This document shows, one piece after another, positions 7,576 to 12,961 of a stretch of 12,961 bases of DNA. How positions within the stretch are numbered: the stretch's first letter is position 1; every line of letters starts with the position of its first letter. The stretch lies in contig CATLGN010000021.1 of the NCBI GenBank assembly GCA_949935685.1, forward strand, positions 1 through 12,961. The letters run 5' to 3'. The translations under genes were made by a program, and so were the position numbers. The DNA is from an uncultured Lachnospiraceae bacterium. GTDB taxonomy: Bacteria > Bacillota > Clostridia > Lachnospirales > Lachnospiraceae. The notes below the pieces were generated by a model. The model worked only from the letters and a program-made list of their open reading frames with translations. It ran no database searches and was not told the origin of the DNA.

Positions 7576-10420
7576 AGGCAAAAAAATGCTTCCCCGTGAA
7601 TTTATTAAAATCCGGGGCGCGAATGAACATAATCTGAAGGGTATCGATGTGGACATTCCCCGGAATGCGCTGGTTGTTCTGACCGGGTTATCGGGTTCGG
7701 GGAAATCGTCGCTTGCGTTTGACACCATATATGCGGAAGGGCAAAGGCGCTATATGGAATCGCTGTCTTCTTATGCCAGACAGTTTCTCGGGCAGATGGA
7801 GAAACCGGATGTGGAAAAGATCGAGGGGCTTTCCCCTGCGATTTCGATTGATCAGAAATCGACCAACCGCAATCCGCGGTCCACGGTAGGCACGGTGACG
7901 GAAATCTATGATTATTTCCGCCTGCTGTATGCGCGAATCGGAACGCCGCACTGTTATAACTGCGGCAGAGAAATACGAAAACAGACAGTCGACCAGATGG
8001 TGGATCAGATTATGGCGCTGCCGGAGGGAACAAAGATTCAGCTTCTGGCGCCGGTCGTACGGGGGCGGAAGGGAGAACATGCCAAAGTGCTCGAACGCGC
8101 GAAGCGGAGCGGTTATGTGCGGGTGCGGATCGACGGCAGCATGTATGAACTGACGGAAGAAATCAAACTGGACAAAAATATCAAGCATTATATCGAAATC
8201 GTGGTGGACAGGCTGGTTGTAAAAGCCGGTATCGAAAGCCGGCTGACGGATTCCGTGGAGAATGCGCTTGCGGTTTCCGAAGGACTTCTGCAGGCGGATG
8301 TGATCGGCGGACAGCCGCTCAATTTCAGCCAGAGTTTTTCCTGCCCGGACTGCGGTATCAGCATCGAAGAAATTGAACCGAGAAGCTTTTCCTTTAACAA
8401 TCCGTTCGGCGCCTGCCCGGTCTGCTCCGGACTCGGATATAAGATGGAATTTGACGAAAAGCTGATGATTCCCGATGAAACGCTGAGCATCAATGCGGGC
8501 GCCATTACCGTGATGGGCTGGCAGTCCTGTACGGACAGCGGCAGCTTTACCAATGCGATATTGCAGGCGCTTGCCCGCGCATACCATTTTGATCTGGATA
8601 CACCGTTCGGAGAATATCCCGAGGATATACGGAATGTTCTGATTCACGGTACGGGCGGCAGAGAAATCAGCGTGCATTATAAAGGACAGCGCGGAGAGGG
8701 CGTTTATCCGGTCGCGTTTGAGGGACTGATCAAGAATGTGGAACGCCGTTACCGGGAAACGGGCTCCGATACGATGAAACAGGAATATGAGACATTTATG
8801 CGGATTACGCCCTGCAAAGAATGCAAAGGTCAGCGGTTAAAAAAAGAATCGCTTGCCGTGACGGTCTGCGGTAAAAATATTTTTGAGATTACGTCGATGT
8901 CTGTGAACGGCCTGTATGATTTTCTGCGCGGGATGCAGCTGACCGATACGCAGCAGATGATCGGCAGGCAGGTGTTGAAAGAGATCCGCGCCAGAGTGGG
9001 GTTTCTGGTGGATGTGGGTCTGGATTATCTGTCTTTGTCCCGGGCAACCGGAACATTGTCAGGCGGGGAGGCGCAGCGGATTCGTTTGGCCACGCAGATT
9101 GGTTCGGGACTGGTGGGCGTCTGCTATATTCTCGATGAACCGAGCATCGGGCTGCACCAGCGGGATAATGATAAACTGCTCGGTACGTTAAAAAACCTGC
9201 GCGATCTGGGGAATACGCTGATCGTAGTGGAGCACGACGAAGACACGATGCGGGAGGCCGACTATATCGTGGACATTGGTCCGGGGGCGGGTTCGCACGG
9301 CGGCGAAGTGGTGGCATGCGGCACGGCAGAAGAAATCATGAAGATACCCGAGTCTGTCACCGGTCAGTTTCTCAGCGGGGCCCGTAAGATTCCGATACCG
9401 GAGACGCGGAGAAAGCCGGCCGGTTTTCTGACTGTGCGGAAAGCGGCGGAAAACAATCTGAAAAAGATTACGGTAAAAATTCCGCTTGGGGTTATGACAT
9501 GCGTTACAGGTGTATCCGGTTCGGGGAAAAGTTCACTTGTCAATGAAATTTTATATAAATCCCTCGCACGTACGCTGAACCGTGCCAGAACAATTCCGGG
9601 CCGTCACGAGCGGATTGACGGGGTGGAACAGCTTGATAAGGTTATCAATATCGACCAATCCCCGATCGGGCGGACGCCGCGCTCCAATCCGGCCACCTAT
9701 ACGGGGGTCTTTGATCTGATTCGCGATCTGTATGCCGGAACCCAGGATGCCCGTGCGAAGGGCTATAAAAAGGGGCGTTTCAGCTTTAATGTCAAGGGCG
9801 GCCGGTGTGAGGCCTGCAGCGGCGACGGCATTATCAAAATTGAAATGCATTTTCTGCCCGATGTGTATGTGCCCTGTGAAGTCTGTGAAGGCAAACGCTA
9901 TAACCGGGAAACGCTGGAAGTGAAATATAAGGGCAAGAGCATTTACGACGTGCTGGATATGACTGTGGAAGAAGCGGTGACATTTTTTGAGCATGTCCCA
10001 TCCATTCGCAATAAGATTCAGACGCTGTACGATGTGGGTCTTTCCTACATTAAGCTGGGTCAGCCGTCCACGACACTGTCCGGTGGTGAAGCGCAGCGAA
10101 TCAAGCTGGCCACGGAGCTGAGCCGGCGCAGTACGGGACGGACGATTTACATCCTGGATGAGCCGACCACAGGTCTGCACTTTGCCGATGTTCAGAAGCT
10201 GGTGGAAATTCTGCATCGCCTGACGGAAGGTGGCAACACGGTCGTGGTGATTGAGCATAATCTGGATGTGATCAAAACGGCAGACCATATTATTGACATT
10301 GGGCCGGAAGGCGGCGATCGGGGCGGTACGATCGTTGCGGAAGGGACACCGGAGCAGGTTGCGGAGAACCCGTCTTCTTACACCGGTATTTATATCCGAA
10401 AAATGTTAGAAAAGGGGTAA
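7568..10420 (+). CDS. uvrA: Excinuclease ABC subunit UvrA
   Basis: UvrA is the damage-sensing ATPase of nucleotide excision repair; as a dimer it scans DNA and loads UvrB. The product (950 aa) has the expected duplicated ABC architecture. The first ATPase has Walker A GLSGSGKS (40-47), signature LSGGEAQR (497-504) and Walker B ILDEP (521-525). The second has Walker A GVSGSGKS (648-655), signature LSGGEAQR (837-844) and Walker B ILDEP (862-866). Cysteine pairs at 259/262 with 283/286 and at 747/750 with 770/773 form the two classical zinc modules. Pairs at 129/132 and 416/419 probably form the third module seen in Bacillus-type UvrA. The start is ambiguous: ATG 7568 has GGAG 7 nt upstream and overlaps uvrB by 8 nt, while ATG 7586 has GAAGG 7 nt upstream and would give 944 residues. 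Either way uvrA is coupled to uvrB and shares its SOS control. Confidence 0.98.
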   Translation: MHEGKKMLPREFIKIRGANEHNLKGIDVDIPRNALVVLTGLSGSGKSSLAFDTIYAEGQRRYMESLSSYARQFLGQMEKPDVEKIEGLSPAISIDQKSTNRNPRSTVGTVTEIYDYFRLLYARIGTPHCYNCGREIRKQTVDQMVDQIMALPEGTKIQLLAPVVRGRKGEHAKVLERAKRSGYVRVRIDGSMYELTEEIKLDKNIKHYIEIVVDRLVVKAGIESRLTDSVENALAVSEGLLQADVIGGQPLNFSQSFSCPDCGISIEEIEPRSFSFNNPFGACPVCSGLGYKMEFDEKLMIPDETLSINAGAITVMGWQSCTDSGSFTNAILQALARAYHFDLDTPFGEYPEDIRNVLIHGTGGREISVHYKGQRGEGVYPVAFEGLIKNVERRYRETGSDTMKQEYETFMRITPCKECKGQRLKKESLAVTVCGKNIFEITSMSVNGLYDFLRGMQLTDTQQMIGRQVLKEIRARVGFLVDVGLDYLSLSRATGTLSGGEAQRIRLATQIGSGLVGVCYILDEPSIGLHQRDNDKLLGTLKNLRDLGNTLIVVEHDEDTMREADYIVDIGPGAGSHGGEVVACGTAEEIMKIPESVTGQFLSGARKIPIPETRRKPAGFLTVRKAAENNLKKITVKIPLGVMTCVTGVSGSGKSSLVNEILYKSLARTLNRARTIPGRHERIDGVEQLDKVINIDQSPIGRTPRSNPATYTGVFDLIRDLYAGTQDARAKGYKKGRFSFNVKGGRCEACSGDGIIKIEMHFLPDVYVPCEVCEGKRYNRETLEVKYKGKSIYDVLDMTVEEAVTFFEHVPSIRNKIQTLYDVGLSYIKLGQPSTTLSGGEAQRIKLATELSRRSTGRTIYILDEPTTGLHFADVQKLVEILHRLTEGGNTVVVIEHNLDVIKTADHIIDIGPEGGDRGGTIVAEGTPEQVAENPSSYTGIYIRKMLEKG

Positions 10421-10467
10421 AGTTTTCATCCCGACAGTACGATATATTTGATAAGAAATGCATGGAT

Positions 10468-10520
10468 GCAGTTAATAACAGAAGGATCTGTTTTATTAAC
10501 TGCGTTCTTTAATTTTTTGT
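10468..10520 (+). terminator. Rho-independent terminator of uvrBA
   Basis: A long stem pairs GCAGTTAATAACAGA (10468-10482) with TCTG, a TT bulge, and TTATTAACTGC (10487-10503), around an AGGA loop. An imperfect T tail (TTCTTTAATTTTTT) follows. It starts 47 nt after the uvrA stop codon and separates uvrBA from the mbl promoter. Confidence 0.9.
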
Positions 10521-10533
10521 AAATTTTTGTAAA
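10514..10533 (+). repeat. Two tandem 10-bp repeats, possible UP element
   Basis: The unit TTTTTGTAAA occurs twice without a gap (10514-10523 and 10524-10533). The tract sits just upstream of the mbl -35 element, where an RNA polymerase alpha-subunit UP element would be, and it resembles that element's A-tract/T-tract composition. It also provides part of the T-rich tail of the preceding terminator. Use as an UP element is inference. Confidence 0.5.
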
Positions 10534-10538
10534 ACCCT

Positions 10539-10566
10539 TTGAAAATGCCTTGTCTTAGGTTATAAT
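10539..10566 (+). promoter_or_regulatory. SigA-type promoter of mbl-flhO-flhP
   Basis: TTGAAA (10539-10544; 5 of 6 matches) and a perfect TATAAT (10561-10566) are 16 bp apart. The predicted start near 10573 gives a 5' leader of about 74 nt. No SigD-type flagellar promoter is evident ahead of flhO or flhP, so the flagellar genes probably depend on this promoter. Confidence 0.8.
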
Positions 10567-10630
10567 GTAGTTCACGCGGTTATGATTAAATTACAAACAT
10601 TTGGAAAACATTATGATAGATGACCATTAG

Positions 10631-10637
10631 AAAGGGG
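10631..10637 (+). promoter_or_regulatory. Ribosome binding site of mbl
   Basis: AAAGGGG lies 9 nt before the ATG at 10647. It decides against the in-frame ATG at 10620, which lacks a good upstream site and would add nine residues (MTIRKGFGF) that look like translated leader. Confidence 0.75.
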
Positions 10638-10646
10638 TTCGGGTTT

Positions 10647-11642
10647 ATGCAGTTTACGGATATTGGGATTGATTTGGGAACGGCGAGTATCCTTGTTTAT
10701 ATAAGAGGGAAAGGCGTTGTATTGAAAGAGCCTTCCGTTGTCGCGTTTGACAGAGATACGGACAGAATTAAGGCGATCGGAGAAGATGCGCGGCTGATGC
10801 TTGGCAGAACGCCGGGCAATATCGTGGCGGTGCGTCCTTTGCGGCAGGGCGTTATTTCGGATTATACCGTTACGGAAAAAATGATGAAATATTTTATCCA
10901 GAAAGCTCTTGGCAAGAAAACATTCCGTAAACCCCGTATTGCCGTATGCGTTCCGAGCGGCGTTACCGAAGTGGAGAAAAAAGCCGTGGAAGATGCGACA
11001 TATCAGGCGGGAGCGCGGGAAGTTTCGATTATCGAGGAACCGATTGCCGCGGCAATTGGCGCGGGAATCGATATTTCCAAACCGTGCGGCAATATGATCG
11101 TGGACATCGGCGGCGGTACATCCGATATTGCGGTTATTTCACTGGGTGGCACGGTGGTCAGCGCGTCGATCAAGATTGCAGGCGATGATTTCGATGAGGC
11201 AATCGTCCGTTATATGCGTAAAAAACATAATCTGCTGATCGGGGAACGGACGGCGGAGGATTTGAAAATCAAAATCGGTTCCGCTTATAAGCGGCCGGAG
11301 GTGGACTATATTGATGTTCGCGGCAGAAATCTCGTGACAGGGCTTCCGAAAACGATCAAGGTTTCCTCTGAGGAAACCGAAGAAGCGTTGAAAGAGACAA
11401 CATCGCAGATTATTGAAACCATTCACAGTGTATTGGAAAAGACACCGCCGGAGCTGGCGGCGGATATTGCGGACAGAGGCATTGTTCTGACAGGCGGCGG
11501 CAGTTTGCTGCGCGGTCTGGAAGATCTGATCGAGGCCAAGACCGGTATCAATACGATGACGGCGGAGGATCCGATGACGGCGGTTGCGATCGGGACAGGA
11601 AAATATGTGGAGTTTCTGGCCGGATACCGAGACGAGAACTGA
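10647..11642 (+). CDS. mbl: MreB-family actin homologue, Mbl type
   Basis: This bacterial actin (331 aa) forms membrane-bound filaments that organise side-wall synthesis in rod-shaped cells. Actin-fold motifs are complete: phosphate-1 loop DLGTAS (9-14), the catalytic region EEPIAAAIGAG (130-140), phosphate-2 loop DIGGGTSD (153-160), and adenosine motif TGGGSLL (282-288). The family stretches GRTPGNIVAVRPL, LLIGERTAEDLKIKIG and TPPELAADI are also present. Reading GKGVVLKEPSVVAFD near the start, together with the downstream flhO-flhP pair, favours Mbl over MreB proper; the latter usually precedes mreC-mreD, which are absent here. The length is normal and I see no substitution in nucleotide-binding positions. 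The choice among MreB, Mbl and MreBH rests mainly on gene context. AAAGGGG at 9 nt supports the ATG at 10647. The stop codon is 24 nt before flhO. Confidence 0.9.
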   Translation: MQFTDIGIDLGTASILVYIRGKGVVLKEPSVVAFDRDTDRIKAIGEDARLMLGRTPGNIVAVRPLRQGVISDYTVTEKMMKYFIQKALGKKTFRKPRIAVCVPSGVTEVEKKAVEDATYQAGAREVSIIEEPIAAAIGAGIDISKPCGNMIVDIGGGTSDIAVISLGGTVVSASIKIAGDDFDEAIVRYMRKKHNLLIGERTAEDLKIKIGSAYKRPEVDYIDVRGRNLVTGLPKTIKVSSEETEEALKETTSQIIETIHSVLEKTPPELAADIADRGIVLTGGGSLLRGLEDLIEAKTGINTMTAEDPMTAVAIGTGKYVEFLAGYRDEN

Positions 11643-11666
11643 GTACGGTGAAACAGGAGGCGGAGG

Positions 11667-12443
11667 ATGCTAAAAGGGTTATATACGGCGTATACCGGAA
11701 TGGTAAATGAGCAGCACAGGATGGACACACTGACAAACAATCTTGCCAACAGTGCGACCGTCGGCTTTAAAAAGGAGGGCGCTACTTCCGAGGCGTTCAG
11801 GGATGTGCTTGCCTATAAGATCAAGGACAGGTCGGAGACACCCAATCTGGCGCGGCGGCTTGGCGCTATGAACATGGGCGTGAAAATTGGGGAAAATTAT
11901 ACGGATTATACGGAAGGGCCTCTGCATGAGACCGGCAATACGTACGATCTGGCGATTACCGGACCGGGGTTTTTTGCCATAGAATTTACAAACAAGGCAG
12001 GCGTTACTTCCACCAAATATACAAGGGACGGTAATTTTACACTGACAGAGGAAGGCTATCTTGTGACGAAGGATGGAGACTTCGTGCTGGATGAGGACGG
12101 GGAACGGATTGAACTGGATCCGCTGCTTTCATCCGAGATACTGGAAAACGGCGCCATTTATCAGGACGGGGATCTTGTGGCGACGATCGGTGTCACGGAT
12201 TTTGAGGACTATAATTATCTGGAACATTACGGGGAAACGCTTTTCCAGCGCGTGGACGGCGCGACGGAACAGGATGCGGAAGGACAGATTATTTCCGGCT
12301 ATCTGGAACATTCCAATGTACAGGTCGTAAAGGAAATGGTGGATATGATCAATGTGTCCCGAGCGTATGAGACGAATCAGAAGATTGTTCAGACATATGA
12401 CACGTCACTGGAAATTGCGGTAAATCAGCTTGGTAAATTATAA
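11667..12443 (+). CDS. flhO: Flagellar rod/hook-basal body protein, FlgF/FlgG family (FlhO-like)
   Basis: The product (258 aa) is an axial component of the flagellar basal body, probably a proximal or distal rod subunit exported by the flagellar type III apparatus. The N-terminus carries the rod-family motif NNLANSATVGFKKE (24-37) within a heptad-like helix. A variable beta-rich middle domain follows, with YDLAITGPGFFAIE and a YTRDGNFTLTEEGYLV segment. The C-terminal helix (about 211-258) has SNVQVVKEMVDMINVSRAYE and AVNQLGKL. These paired terminal helices are diagnostic for rod, hook and HAP proteins. AGGAGG lies 6 nt before the ATG. The gene follows mbl by 24 nt and precedes flhP by 28 nt, matching the B. 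subtilis order mbl-flhO-flhP. The name flhO rests on that synteny; flgF or flgG would be equally valid by domain. Confidence 0.88.
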   Translation: MLKGLYTAYTGMVNEQHRMDTLTNNLANSATVGFKKEGATSEAFRDVLAYKIKDRSETPNLARRLGAMNMGVKIGENYTDYTEGPLHETGNTYDLAITGPGFFAIEFTNKAGVTSTKYTRDGNFTLTEEGYLVTKDGDFVLDEDGERIELDPLLSSEILENGAIYQDGDLVATIGVTDFEDYNYLEHYGETLFQRVDGATEQDAEGQIISGYLEHSNVQVVKEMVDMINVSRAYETNQKIVQTYDTSLEIAVNQLGKL

Positions 12444-12471
12444 TGACGGACAGCGTCGGGGAGGAAAATAA

Positions 12472-12961
12472 ATGGTAAGATCGTTATGGTCTGCTGCAAC
12501 CGGTATGATTGCACAGCAGACAAATATTGATACAATCGCAAACAACCTTGCAAACGTAAATACGACCGGTTATAAGACGGAAGTGGCTAATTTCAAATCC
12601 CTTCTGTATCAGACGCTGCAGACAAAAACAACCACCGCCAATGGCGAAAATAAGCCGGTAGGCGCGCAGGTCGGTCTGGGTGTGCGCAATTCTTCCATCA
12701 GTTCCATATTCGGTCAGGGTGCGTTTCAGGATTCGGAGAGCACGACCGATTTCGCGATCAGCGGAAAGGGACTGTTTGCGGTCATGGGAGACGACGGGAA
12801 TACATATTACACGAGAAACGGTAATTTCTTTTTAAGTACGAATGACGGCGGCGGCCTTACCCTCTGTACGTCGGACGGCTATCCGGTGTTGAGCACAACC
12901 GGCAGAGAGATTAGCTTTAACAGAAATTATACGGCCAGCAACCTGTCCGTATCCGAAGAAG
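12472..12961 (+). CDS. flhP: Flagellar distal rod/hook protein FlgG family (FlhP-like), 3' end cut by window
   Basis: This open frame runs off the window after 163 full codons without a stop; a FlgG-family protein has about 260-270 residues, so some 100 are missing. The N-terminus MVRSLWSAATGMIAQQTNID, followed by TIANNLANVNTTGYK, is very close to the canonical FlgG start. This makes it more FlgG-like than the adjacent flhO product. Later segments DFAISGKGLFAVMGDDGN and YYTRNGNFFLS are the middle-domain hallmarks of the rod/hook family. The ATG is preceded by GGGGAGG at 7 nt. It follows flhO by 28 nt in the same apparent transcript. The two adjacent paralogues presumably make successive rod segments. 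The name flhP rests on the mbl-flhO-flhP order; flgG is an alternative name. Confidence 0.88.
   Translation, partial: MVRSLWSAATGMIAQQTNIDTIANNLANVNTTGYKTEVANFKSLLYQTLQTKTTTANGENKPVGAQVGLGVRNSSISSIFGQGAFQDSESTTDFAISGKGLFAVMGDDGNTYYTRNGNFFLSTNDGGGLTLCTSDGYPVLSTTGREISFNRNYTASNLSVSEE

Noticed and set aside
7688..8677. A 329-codon minus-strand open frame inside uvrA, and another at 9551-10288
   Set aside because: Both are antisense to conserved ATPase and zinc-module coding sequence and show no family motif.
10421..10646. A small gene or non-coding RNA between uvrA and mbl
   Set aside because: The region is fully accounted for by a terminator, an A/T tract, a promoter and a leader. I see no convincing small open frame with a ribosome binding site.
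1..12961. Mobile element, phage or defence island
   Set aside because: No transposase, integrase, terminal repeats, nuclease-helicase cassette or composition break is visible; all genes are conserved housekeeping, envelope, repair or motility genes.

Overview
The window is a compact stretch of bacterial chromosome with every gene on the + strand. The gene families, strong GGAGG-type ribosome binding sites, SigA-type promoters, a Bacillus-type LexA box and about 50% GC (judged by eye) point to a Firmicute. A motile, flagellated member of Clostridia, perhaps Lachnospiraceae, is my best inference. I see no tRNA or rRNA gene, insertion sequence, prophage, CRISPR array or toxin-antitoxin pair.

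Region 1 (1-5373) is a cell-envelope operon: ftsE (5' end cut by the window), ftsX, a secreted coiled-coil M23 murein hydrolase, a membrane-anchored PDZ/S41 C-terminal processing protease, and a histidyl-tRNA synthetase of eukaryote/archaea-like type with a short C-terminal domain. FtsE and FtsX form the ATP-driven membrane complex that activates septal or lateral-wall hydrolases. The adjacent hydrolase is its likely client, and the S41 protease may process or remove that client or another wall protein. A terminator hairpin at 5399-5439 closes the operon.

Region 2 (5374-10503) is the nucleotide excision repair operon uvrB-uvrA. It has a SigA promoter (TAGACA, 17 bp, TATAAT), a good SOS box just upstream of the -35 element, an 8-nt gene overlap that implies translational coupling, and a strong terminator after uvrA.

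Region 3 (10504-12961) starts with an A/T-rich UP-element-like tract and a promoter (TTGAAA, 16 bp, TATAAT). It continues with an MreB/Mbl-type actin gene and two flagellar rod/hook genes, flhO (FlgF/FlgG-like) and flhP (FlgG-like, 3' end cut by the window). This is the mbl-flhO-flhP order known from Bacillus subtilis, but uvrA lies where B. subtilis has spoIIID.

Overall this is conserved core-genome content. I did not find a convincing undescribed system. The points most worth checking are the FtsEX-linked M23 hydrolase/S41 protease pair, the unusual histidyl-tRNA synthetase, the SOS operator of uvrBA, and a 12-bp motif shared by the two intergenic regions.
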